The position numbers and the translations under genes were made by a program. From Rhodobacteraceae bacterium Araon29 (GTDB lineage: Bacteria > Pseudomonadota > Alphaproteobacteria > Rhodobacterales > Rhodobacteraceae), in contig CP046865.1 of the NCBI GenBank assembly GCA_039640505.1, positions 3,153,501 to 3,217,500 of the forward strand: a DNA stretch of 64,000 nt, written 5' to 3'. Of the stretch, positions 15,998-23,754 are shown piece by piece (position 1 is the first letter of the stretch; each line of letters opens with the position of its first letter). The notes beneath the pieces were generated by a model that saw only the letters and a program-made list of their open reading frames with translations, had not been told where the DNA came from and made no database searches.

Positions 15998-18094
15998 TCA
16001 ATTCCCCTGAATTTCTTTGATCACCAGCACACCAGAAGGTTTTCGCTCAACGCTTTGGCCGGCATTTATTGGCACAGTCGACACATCCTCTTCGATCACC
16101 GCAGGACCATGGATCTGGACACCGACGGGAAGACGCATTCGATCATAAATCGGCGCGTTGACGCTGCCCTCCTCAAACCATACTTCGCGATAAGTTTTCG
16201 GTTTGGAGGTCGTTTCACCATAGGTCGCTACTATATCCGGCTTTGGCTGTGCAACGATGCCAGTCACAGAAAGATTTACGATCTCGATCGGTTCTCCGGG
16301 CAAACAGAATCCGTATTTTTCGTCGAATTCGGAATCAAAGTTGTTTCGGAGCGTATCCATATTGTTTTTGTCGAACTGATCAAAACCAAATGGGACGCTG
16401 AGTTCGTAGTTTTGTCCCTCGTAGCGAAGATCGACATAGAGCTTCATTTCAACACCTTGGTCATAGCCCTGTCGCGAAAACTCCTTGTTCACCGTGTTGC
16501 GAAGCGAAGTAGCGACGTTATTGAGCCGGTCGAAATCCAGAGAACCCGAACGCATCTGAACAGTGCGCTGGCTATCAATTCTGGCATCTGCGCAGGTGAA
16601 GCCAAATGCCGAGAACTGGCCAGGAAAAACAGGGACAGTACCCGACTTAATATTGAGCAGGCGCATCAGGTCGGCGACATGAACCGGCCCTGCTCCGCCA
16701 AATCCCATCAGGGAGAAGTTTCGCGGATCGTGGCCATTTTCCACAGCCATGCGTCGAAGTTCTGACGCGACATTGTTATTTGCAATATCGATAATCGCCT
16801 TTGCTGTTTGTTCAATGCCCAATCCCAGTTTATCGCCTATTCTAGTTATCGCGGATCGCGCTGCTTCCAGATCCAGAGTGAGCTTGCCGCCCAAGAAATT
16901 GTTGTGGTCGATCCGAGATAGGATCACGTTTGCATCCGTGACTGTGGCGTCGGTTCCTCCACGGCCATAGCAGGCAGGTCCGGGCCTCGACCCGGCACTG
17001 CGTGGTCCAACTTGCAACATCCCGCCATTGTCGACCCAGGCGATGGAGCCACCACCTGCGCCGATGGTGCGAACATCGACCATTGGAATCTGGACAGGAA
17101 GACCCCACTCAACTTCGAAATCCGTGGTCAGGTTCACGTCTCCGTCGATGCAAATTGCACAGTCAGATGATGTCCCGCCCATATCAAAAGTCATCACTCT
17201 TTCAATACCATTGGCCTCAGACACATGTTGCGTTGCAACAACTCCGCCGGATGGACCGGAGAGCAGCAGTTGAACTGGCTGTTGGCAGGCCACCTCGGGG
17301 GTGGTTTCCCCACCATTCGATTTCATGATCGCCACATCAGCATTGGGCATAAGCTGCCCAATTTTCTCGATGATCTTGGGCAGTCGGTCATTAACGATTG
17401 GTTTGACATATGCGTCGGCAATCGTCGTTGAACTGCGCTCGAACTCTTTCCACTTTGGAAGCACGTCGTATGAAATCGATATGGGCATGCCCGGAACTTC
17501 CTCTTCGAGAATCTCCTTGGCCCTCTTTTCATGCTTCGGCGATATGTAGGAAAACAGGAAATTCACCGCGATAACTTCGATGTCGCCTTGATCCCTGATT
17601 TGGCGCGCGATCGCCCGAAGTTCCTTTTCGTCCAAGTCCACAAGCGTGTCACCTTCACTGGAGATACGCTCAGAAACACCAAAACAATTTTTTCGATTCA
17701 CCAGGCTTTCAGGTTTCACCCAGAATGCATCGTAAATGCCCTTCCGGTCGCCGCGCCCGATATGGGGGACATCAGTGAAGTTCTTGGTCGCAATGTAGCC
17801 AACAACCGCACCGTTGCGTTCTAGAATTGCGTTGGTGGCGATGGTTGTACCCAACCTAATTTTTTCAACACGATCAGGTTGCTGGAATTCCTTCAGGCCA
17901 TCAAAAATACCCGTGGCCGGATCTTCAGCATTCGAAAAATACTTCCAGGCTGTCGCCGTTTTCGCTTCTTTGTCATAGGCGACATAGTCGGTAAATGTGC
18001 CACCGATATCAATGCCGAGTACAATATTACGCGCGGTACCACCGTCTTGCGTTTGTCCGCGATCATCGCGCGTTGTGTCCAGATCTCTGTTCAT
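15998..18094 (-). CDS. hyuA: Hydantoinase A / oxoprolinase family subunit
   Basis: This 698-residue subunit carries the ATP-binding actin-like fold of HyuA: VLGIDIGGTFTDYVAYD near residue 28, LGTTIATNAILERNGA near 82, MTFDMGGTSSDCAI near 300, and GAGGGSIAWVDNGGMLQVGPRSAGSRPGPACYGRGG near 345. The 698-residue size is usual. The family activates a cyclic amide or ketone with ATP. The ATG at 18094 overlaps the stop of the sugar-type ABC ATPase by four bases. That coupling strongly suggests that the transporter brings in the substrate of this enzyme. An N-methylhydantoin, hydantoin or lactam-like substrate is possible; none is proven. Confidence 0.88.
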   Translation of the reverse strand: MNRDLDTTRDDRGQTQDGGTARNIVLGIDIGGTFTDYVAYDKEAKTATAWKYFSNAEDPATGIFDGLKEFQQPDRVEKIRLGTTIATNAILERNGAVVGYIATKNFTDVPHIGRGDRKGIYDAFWVKPESLVNRKNCFGVSERISSEGDTLVDLDEKELRAIARQIRDQGDIEVIAVNFLFSYISPKHEKRAKEILEEEVPGMPISISYDVLPKWKEFERSSTTIADAYVKPIVNDRLPKIIEKIGQLMPNADVAIMKSNGGETTPEVACQQPVQLLLSGPSGGVVATQHVSEANGIERVMTFDMGGTSSDCAICIDGDVNLTTDFEVEWGLPVQIPMVDVRTIGAGGGSIAWVDNGGMLQVGPRSAGSRPGPACYGRGGTDATVTDANVILSRIDHNNFLGGKLTLDLEAARSAITRIGDKLGLGIEQTAKAIIDIANNNVASELRRMAVENGHDPRNFSLMGFGGAGPVHVADLMRLLNIKSGTVPVFPGQFSAFGFTCADARIDSQRTVQMRSGSLDFDRLNNVATSLRNTVNKEFSRQGYDQGVEMKLYVDLRYEGQNYELSVPFGFDQFDKNNMDTLRNNFDSEFDEKYGFCLPGEPIEIVNLSVTGIVAQPKPDIVATYGETTSKPKTYREVWFEEGSVNAPIYDRMRLPVGVQIHGPAVIEEDVSTVPINAGQSVERKPSGVLVIKEIQGN

Positions 18095-18852
18095 TGACTT
18101 TCCTGGGATACGCCGGCAATTGCGTGAAGAAGTTCCGCTTCTGACACGTTGCCAGAAATAAACTCGTGAGTAATATTTCCGCGCCGAAGCACATAAATCC
18201 GGTCACAGGTATCCAAAAGATCGCTCAACCGGTGGCTCACGATCATTACCGAACAACCTGTTTCCGGAAGACGCCGAATTTGCTCCAGAAGGGGTTGGCC
18301 TGCCTTGACAGACAAAGCGGCAGTTGGCTCATCCATGATCACAAGCTTTGGCGAAAAGGCAATTGCACGAGCGATAGCAACCAGCTGACGCTGTCCACCA
18401 CTCAAGGCGGTGACAGGCTCTTCCAGGCTTGGCAATTCAAGTTGGAGAATGTCCAATAGTTCCTGTGATCTGGTCAGCATCCTTTCCTTGTCGATAACTT
18501 TGAACCGGCCCAATTCGAACCGGGTCAGTTCCCTGCCCAGAAATATGTTTTCAACGATCTCGAGATTGTCGCAAAGAGCAAGATCTTGGTAGACCATTGA
18601 AATCCCGAGTTCTTGAGCGTGTTTCGTTGTCAAGTTATTCTCGGTTTTGTTGTTGACCAGCAATTCCCCGGTTGTTGGCGTCACATCTCCCGCAACCATT
18701 TTCATCAATGTCGATTTTCCGGCACCGTTGTCGCCTGCAAAGCCAACGATCTCCCCCCGACCGATTTCAAAGGAAATGTCGTCCAATGCAGTGACTGCAC
18801 CGTAGGATTTACCCAGGTTCTTTGCCTGTACTACGTTTTCGCGCACGGTCAT
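18091..18852 (-). CDS. Sugar-type ABC transporter ATP-binding protein (single domain, FrcA-like)
   Basis: This 253-residue ATPase resembles one half of RbsA/XylG: Walker A GDNGAGKST near residue 41, VYQDLALCDNLEIVENIFLG, signature LSGGQRQLVAIARA near 148, Walker B LVIMDEPTAALS near 169 and SHRLSDLLDTCDR. Single-domain forms occur in fructose-type (Frc) importers. It lies 2 nt after the permease and overlaps hyuA by four bases. Confidence 0.9.
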   Translation of the reverse strand: MTVRENVVQAKNLGKSYGAVTALDDISFEIGRGEIVGFAGDNGAGKSTLMKMVAGDVTPTTGELLVNNKTENNLTTKHAQELGISMVYQDLALCDNLEIVENIFLGRELTRFELGRFKVIDKERMLTRSQELLDILQLELPSLEEPVTALSGGQRQLVAIARAIAFSPKLVIMDEPTAALSVKAGQPLLEQIRRLPETGCSVMIVSHRLSDLLDTCDRIYVLRRGNITHEFISGNVSEAELLHAIAGVSQESQ

Positions 18853-18854
18853 CT

Positions 18855-20024
18855 TTACGCTCCTTTTCCGCGGTTCATGACCAGAGAGTCGACTGCGATG
18901 GTGATAATCAAAATAATTCCCGTAGCTACCATCTGATAGAAGGTGTTTACTCCGGCCAAGCTAAGGCAGTTGGCAATGCTTGCCATCATGAGCGAGCCGA
19001 TTACAGTGCCCCATATCGAACCATATCCGCCAAACAGACTGGTTCCGCCAATGATCGCTGCGCTGATTGCATTCAGAGCAAGCAATTGGCCGATGCCAGG
19101 AGGCCCCGCGTCCAGCAGAGATGCCTGAATGACACCCGCAAGCGCTGTGAATGCGCCCATCAGTGCAAACAATCCGATGGTCATCAACGAAATACTGATC
19201 CCTACGCGCCTAGCGGCCATCGGGTTACCACCGAGGGCATAGATATACCGACCAAACGTTGTGTTGGTGCTGATCCAGTTTGTAGCCAAAACCAAGATCA
19301 GCAATATCACAACTGGAAACGGCAGGCCGCGATAAATGTAGAAAACCAGCGTGGCTCCAATCGTCGCACCTAAAATTACCAAAAGTTGCAACCAATCGAG
19401 TAGGCGTGAGATCGGAAGCTTGGGCTGCCCCGAGAAGATTTGCCGAAATGCCTTAAAAGTGAAATAACCGCCGGCAAGAAGGATGAGAACCACCGAGTAG
19501 ACTGGCGGCAGGTAGCTGTTGGAAATTAGATAGAAAGACTCATTCGCGCCAGCGTGTGTCTGACCTTCAGACACGATAAACGCCATTCCCCGTATCCACG
19601 AGAAACCCGCAAGAGTCACTACAAAGGACGGAACCAAAAGAATTATTCTGATAGACCCATTGATCAAACCAAGCAAAATACCCGTCGCAAAGGCGACGAT
19701 TAGCGTGATGAACGTTCCCACTTCGTAGACGACCTGTAGCTGAAAAATGACAACGATCACTAATGCCATTATGGCACCCGCTGACAGATCGATTTCACGT
19801 GCAATGAGTAACCATGTCATACCGATTGCAAGAATGCACGTGACCGTCATTTGAACCGAAAGCGAAGTCAGATTTCTCGGAGTAAGAACAAATCCATCAG
19901 TCCAGACCAAGTCAAAAGCCAACCATATGAGAATTGTTGCGAATGCTAATAATAGCAGTCTGATTTTCCGTATATCAGCTGCCAAAGTACTGTTTTTTAA
20001 GTCGCGCGCGCGTGCATTTGCCAT
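18855..20024 (-). CDS. Sugar-type ABC transporter permease (RbsC/XylH/FrcC family)
   Basis: This 389-residue inner-membrane protein has about ten hydrophobic segments and RbsC-family landmarks: LTSLSVQMTVTCILAIGMTWLLIAREIDLSAGAIM, GLINGSIRIILLVPSFVVTLAGFSWIRGMAF, RYIYALGGNPMAARRVGI and LLALNAISAAIIGGTSLFGGYGSIWGTVIGSL. The ATG at 20024 is chosen because it starts the family-like N-terminus; an upstream in-frame ATG at 20129 would add 35 residues that run across the stem-loop. It forms an operon with the TAT-exported binding protein upstream and the ATPase 2 nt downstream. Confidence 0.9.
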   Translation of the reverse strand: MANARARDLKNSTLAADIRKIRLLLLAFATILIWLAFDLVWTDGFVLTPRNLTSLSVQMTVTCILAIGMTWLLIAREIDLSAGAIMALVIVVIFQLQVVYEVGTFITLIVAFATGILLGLINGSIRIILLVPSFVVTLAGFSWIRGMAFIVSEGQTHAGANESFYLISNSYLPPVYSVVLILLAGGYFTFKAFRQIFSGQPKLPISRLLDWLQLLVILGATIGATLVFYIYRGLPFPVVILLILVLATNWISTNTTFGRYIYALGGNPMAARRVGISISLMTIGLFALMGAFTALAGVIQASLLDAGPPGIGQLLALNAISAAIIGGTSLFGGYGSIWGTVIGSLMMASIANCLSLAGVNTFYQMVATGIILIITIAVDSLVMNRGKGA

Positions 20025-20086
20025 ATTACAACCTAGTATTTCTGTCCCGCCGACCGCAACAATCAACTGACAAGGTTTGTAGAAAA

Positions 20087-20119
20087 ATGGTGACGGACAC
20101 AGGTTGTAACCGTCACCAT
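20087..20119 (-). other. Intercistronic stem-loop after xylF-like gene
   Basis: Perfect 10-bp inverted repeat ATGGTGACGG (20087-20096) / CCGTCACCAT (20110-20119) with a 13-base loop. It lies between the binding-protein stop and the permease start, with no T-run, like the elements at 3291-3327 and 41326-41348. Confidence 0.65.
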
Positions 20120-20122
20120 AAA

Positions 20123-20148
20123 TTTGCAATTACTATTTGCAATTACTA
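20123..20148 (-). repeat. 13-bp perfect tandem duplication across a stop codon
   Basis: TTTGCAATTACTA occurs twice head to tail (20123-20135, 20136-20148). On the coding strand each copy begins with TAG, so the binding-protein gene ends in the first copy and the second repeats the stop. Probably a recent slippage duplication. Confidence 0.85.
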
Positions 20149-21234
20149 GAGGAACTTCTCGGCACCGGCAGGCAAGCTGTCTGCGGGAAGGCCTTTGAAG
20201 ATCGTCTTAGCGTCCACATAGGCGGGGCTATACTGATCCAGGTATTCAACCAGATTATCGCGTGAGACGTGGAAGGCCTCAATTGGCGAGAGCGGGACGG
20301 TCACGTCGCCAGCGGTGTATGTCATTGGCGGGTTGATAGCCTCTCCCTTTGCCAGCTTGGCACATAACTCGCCAGCTGTTCGACCCATCACATCAAATCG
20401 AGTGAATGTAGAGAATGTCATTTTCCCTTCGGCGATCAGGCGGCAAGCCACGGTCGTCGCATCCTGACCTGATACAAAGGCCTTTCCAGCGAGACCGGCT
20501 TGCTCAAGCGCAGCAATACAACCGCCTGCTGTGCCGTCGTCGTTGCAAAGGAACCCGCGAATATCGTCGTTGTTTGCAGACAATGCGTTTTCGGCCTGCT
20601 TTCGTGCACTTTCTGGATCCCAGCCGTCATGGAACTCGTGACTGACAACTTTGACCTTACCAGAGTCGATTAGCGGCTGTAGTACATCATAATATCCAGC
20701 CGTCATTTCATCCGCGACGGCATCTCCTGCCTGGCCGGAGGCGATCACCCAGTTTCCTTCGAGCCCGACGGCTGCATCCGCGCCTTTTGCGGCTGATGCG
20801 CCGACGCCGCGATTGTCGCGCGAGACAAACGCTGAAAGATCTGGACTTGGTATGGCGTTATTATAAGCAACAACGGGCACGCCTTCGCTGACCGCCTTGC
20901 GCACCATGTTTTTACCCGCTCCAGCATTCACCGCAATAATGGCGAGTGCATCGATGCCCTGTGCCAGCAGATTGTTAACATCATTCAACTGCTGGTTGGC
21001 GTCAAAATTGGCCTGAACTGCTACAGTCTCAAAACCGGCAGCGCTCACCGCTTCCTTGAAGTACGGAAGGTCAAGGTGTTTGAAGCGAGGGACAGAAAAT
21101 GTGGACATGGCAAAACCAATTCGCCCTGTTTTTCCTGTAGCCAAGGCCGGCATGCCCAGCGATGCAGCAGCAACCGCGCTGCCACCGATTTTCAGAAAGT
21201 CGCGACGGCTGGCCGTCAGAAGTTTATGTTTCAT
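20146..21234 (-). CDS. Sugar-type ABC transporter periplasmic binding protein, TAT-exported (RbsB/XylF-like)
   Basis: This 362-residue protein has a twin-arginine signal (SRRDFLKIGGSAVAAASLGMPALA, residues ~9-32), unusual but known in this family and implying folding before export. The mature domain is a type I binding protein: GFAMSTFSVPRFKHLDLPYFKEAVSAAGFE, ANQQLNDVNNLLAQGIDALAI, VPVVAYNNAIPS and GFLCNDDGTAGGCIAALEQAGL. The ATG at 21234 has AGGAGG upstream. It heads an operon of binding protein, permease, ATPase, hyuA, a small gene and hyuB. A near-copy of the GntR operator lies at 21276-21292. Ligand may be a hydantoin-like or glycoside compound given the Hyu enzymes; a plain sugar is also possible. 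Confidence 0.88.
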   Translation of the reverse strand: MKHKLLTASRRDFLKIGGSAVAAASLGMPALATGKTGRIGFAMSTFSVPRFKHLDLPYFKEAVSAAGFETVAVQANFDANQQLNDVNNLLAQGIDALAIIAVNAGAGKNMVRKAVSEGVPVVAYNNAIPSPDLSAFVSRDNRGVGASAAKGADAAVGLEGNWVIASGQAGDAVADEMTAGYYDVLQPLIDSGKVKVVSHEFHDGWDPESARKQAENALSANNDDIRGFLCNDDGTAGGCIAALEQAGLAGKAFVSGQDATTVACRLIAEGKMTFSTFTRFDVMGRTAGELCAKLAKGEAINPPMTYTAGDVTVPLSPIEAFHVSRDNLVEYLDQYSPAYVDAKTIFKGLPADSLPAGAEKFL

Positions 21235-21275
21235 TTAGTCCTCCTAGTGAATCGTTTTTCTATGTAACTGATATT

Positions 21276-21292
21276 TAACTTATAACTTATAT
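21276..21292 (-). promoter_or_regulatory. Putative GntR operator, site 3 (before xylF-like gene)
   Basis: TAACTTATAACTTATAT matches the complement of sites 1 and 2 (TAAGATATAACTTATAA) at 14 of 17 positions. It lies 42-58 bases before the start codon of the transporter-hyu operon. Confidence 0.55.
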
Positions 21293-21457
21293 GTTATTAC
21301 TAATCGGGTCAGGAGTCAACCGTGTATCATCTCGTGTAGCCAGTAGTGTGGTGAGTCGGCCTAAGTCTCTTGCCGTGCCAGAAAACAGCAGGTGCACCGC
21401 AAACGACAAGCAACTAAGGATTACAAGGGTCTTCGACCGATTATCGAATTGGCACCG

Positions 21458-22129
21458 CTAGGTTTTTTCCAGTTCGGAAATGTACTCGGAAATCGATTTG
21501 CAACCGTGCTTTATGTCGGCAGCAATTGCTTTGGCGGCGTATTTGGCATTCCCGTCCTGCAGCGCTTCTATCAGCTTTATATGATCAGGGGCTCCGATCT
21601 CAACAGGTATGCTTTGAGAATAGTACACACGAAGAATTGGCCCCATCATTGCCCATAACATTGATATAGAGGACAACAACATCGGCATCTTTGCGCATTC
21701 GTAGACCAAAAAATGGAAGCTGCGGTTAAGTGCCTGGGCCTTAGATCTTTGCCCGCCTTGTTCCGCATCAATAAATTGATCATGAAGACCCGAAAGCTTC
21801 TTAAGATCCGCTTGGCTGACTTGACCGGCTGCCCGTTCAGCCGCCAGGCCTTCGAGTGCCAGCCGCATAGCCACAATCTGTTCAAACCTCGATGTTGACA
21901 GTTTGGGAACGGCAAAGGCTCTTAGGGAAGACATTTCAACGGAATCTTCGGCAACTAATCGAATCAATGCTTCACGTACAGGAGAAACACTGGTTCCGGT
22001 CTGCTCTGCCAACTCATTCAACTTTAGCCTTTGCCCCGGCTCAAAAACTCCTGTGATTAATTGTTCTCGCAACTCCAAATAGATTGGTCCACTTAGGGTC
22101 TGAAAATTTGATGGACTAAGCGTCGGCAT
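21458..22129 (-). CDS. GntR family transcriptional regulator (FadR/FCD type), copy 2
   Basis: This 223-residue protein has the same length and domain order as copy 1 at 7044-7715: winged helix (PGQRLKLNELAEQTGTSVSPVREALIRL) then FCD domain with HFLVYE, HIKLIEAL and HGC. The helix-turn-helix and following SSLRAFAVP segment are nearly identical to copy 1, while the ligand domain differs more, suggesting a shared operator but different effectors. It is divergent from a truncated aminotransferase, as copy 1 is from the intact one. The site at 22380-22396 lies in the divergent gap. Confidence 0.9.
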   Translation of the reverse strand: MPTLSPSNFQTLSGPIYLELREQLITGVFEPGQRLKLNELAEQTGTSVSPVREALIRLVAEDSVEMSSLRAFAVPKLSTSRFEQIVAMRLALEGLAAERAAGQVSQADLKKLSGLHDQFIDAEQGGQRSKAQALNRSFHFLVYECAKMPMLLSSISMLWAMMGPILRVYYSQSIPVEIGAPDHIKLIEALQDGNAKYAAKAIAADIKHGCKSISEYISELEKT

Positions 22130-22379
22130 GTCTGAGAGACCTCATAATCAAAAATCGGCGACTGAACACCAATACATATAACAAATAATATATATTCTTA
22201 TACTGTGCCAGTAGATTTCTTACCACAGACCGTCTAGACAGCCCGGATAGCCAAATCTATCACCTTTGAGAACGGTGGATTATTCCAAGGGTTTAACCAT
22301 CGAAATCAAACTGTTGGGGCACTACTGCTGTGTTGATCCTCCACGCGCGTGTTTCCCTGTTAACTTTCACCTCTATATA

Positions 22380-22396
22380 TAACATATAACTTATAA
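22380..22396 (+). promoter_or_regulatory. Putative GntR operator, site 4 (before truncated aminotransferase)
   Basis: TAACATATAACTTATAA matches the complement of sites 1 and 2 at 16 of 17 positions and ends 8 bases before the aminotransferase remnant's ATG. Confidence 0.6.
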
Positions 22397-22404
22397 CATA
22401 AATT

Positions 22405-22590
22405 ATGAGAACTTTCAAGGATCAGCTTACTTTTGATAAATCCGCCAATTTCATTGGCGATGCGCCACAGTATCTTGCCGGTGAAGTAAGCAGTAATTTC
22501 AGGTTAGGAATGCTGCCTAGACCCCTCGCGTTTGAAAAGGCTGAAGGACTAATTTTGCATGATGTAGATGGCAATCGCCTAATCGATGGA
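22405..22590 (+). pseudogene. Truncated class III aminotransferase (paralogue of 8149-9447)
   Basis: The first ~62 residues parallel the intact aminotransferase: YLAGEVSSNFRLGMLPRPLA, then FEKAEGLILHDVDGNRLID. The match ends abruptly near 22590, where the sequence changes into the antisense of an integrase gene. No PLP-binding region remains. The break marks a rearrangement junction between a duplicated catabolic module and the integration end of the island. Confidence 0.85.
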
Positions 22591-23325
22591 AGCAAAGTTT
22601 TATCCAAGAGCTGTACGGCCTGCTCATTGAGCTTGCGACGCTCCAAATCACTTGCATCTCTGCATCTGTTAGAACTCGTTCACGCTCCTGTTCTTGATGC
22701 CTCGGTTTAATATGATCAGCGGGGGAATGTTCAAGGTATCCACTTTCAACTAACCAGCCAAAGAATTTTCGTATGTGGACTAAGGCTCTATTAGCTGCTG
22801 TATGCTTTCCACGCTCTATCGGCTCATCAAGGATCAAGTGAATATCGGGATGCTTTACATCATGAAGCAGCTGGCCTCCGAGCGCAGACACAATATAAAG
22901 CCTTATATTGTTTCAGCTTGCTTCCAACTCGAGTTCTTGGGTTTGGCATATCTATGGATAAACTCTGACACCATACGCTCAATAGTCATTTGCTGTTTAG
23001 CAAGTTTATCTCTTTTTTCAGAACGAGGGTCGATCCCCATGGAAACAAGTCGGCGCAACTCATCGGTTTTTTAACGCGCCAAATTAAGCTCTAGATCAGG
23101 ATACTTTCCAAATGTGACACGCCCCATCTTGTTCCTGAAACGAAAGGCATACGAAAAAGACTTAACGCCTGTAGGAGACACACGAAGCTGCAAACCGCGG
23201 GTGGATCTATCTCGATAGTCTTCGCGCTGGGCGGGGATCTTAAGCTTATCCAACCATGGAACCGTGAAGTTGACTTCTTTGGTCAGTAGGGAAACGCTGG
23301 AGAAACAAAATACATATTCTTGCAA
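22591..23325 (-). pseudogene. P4-type tyrosine integrase, decayed
   Basis: The N-terminal arm-binding domain reads WLDKLKIPAQREDYRDRSTRGLQLRVSPTGVKSFSYAFRFRNKMGRVTFGKYPDLELNLAR then meets a TAA at 23071. The same frame resumes with KTDELRRLVSMGIDPRSEKRDK...ERMVSEFIHRYAKPKNSSWKQAE, and after a second stop and frameshift near 22890 continues as SALGGQLLHDVKHPDIH...GKHTAANRALVHIRKFFGWLVESGYLEHSPADHIKP and VLTDAEMQVIWSVA. The catalytic C-terminal domain (R...HxxR...Y) is gone, replaced by the aminotransferase remnant. This family integrates islands at tRNA 3' ends; a tRNA-Lys fragment lies about 95 bases from its N-terminal end. Confidence 0.85.
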
Positions 23326-23419
23326 GCAATCTATGACCCAGTATGATGCAATAGATTACTGTTTAATCGCTGCATATATGCATTAATGATGGGATATGAT
23401 CCAGCATAGTGCAAAAAAA

Positions 23420-23474
23420 GAGCAGCTAACTTTTAATCAGTGGGTCGCAGGTTCGAATCCTGCACGGCTCACCA
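23420..23474 (+). tRNA. tRNA-Lys(TTT) 3' fragment, probable attachment site
   Basis: The sequence keeps the anticodon arm (GCTAA CTTTTAA TCAGT, anticodon TTT, with one broken stem pair), variable loop, a perfect T arm (GCAGG TTCGAAT CCTGC), the 3' acceptor strand ACGGCTC, discriminator A and encoded CCA. The D arm and 5' acceptor strand are missing, replaced by unrelated sequence. This is what remains when an island integrates into a tRNA gene and recreates the intact copy at its other end. Next to a P4-type integrase remnant it marks the right boundary of the island. Confidence 0.85.
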
Positions 23475-23754
23475 CTAAAATCAAAGGCTGAGCGAAAATC
23501 ACGCTGAACCTTTTGTTTTGGGGCTGTATTTTTCTTATGGATCATTGGTCTATAGGGAATAGTCCTAACAATTCATAAAGTGTAGGATTACCCAGCTTTT
23601 TTAAACCCAAGCTCAGCTCGTCTCATCATTTGCGTTCAATATTTCAAGCTTTAGGGTATAGCTATAAGGCCGTTTGACTCATTAATGTTAAACTTCTCTA
23701 TCCTTTTGCATGTGACAAGTTATATTCTCAGATGTGTGGACGTAGCGAGACATC

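Noticed and set aside
15929-16765. 278-codon plus-strand frame antisense to hyuA
   Set aside because: Mirror of the hyuA coding pattern; hyuA has clear family motifs on the other strand.
18822-19373. 183-codon plus-strand frame opposite the sugar-type permease
   Set aside because: Low-complexity, Cys/Gln/Arg-rich translation typical of antisense to a membrane protein gene.
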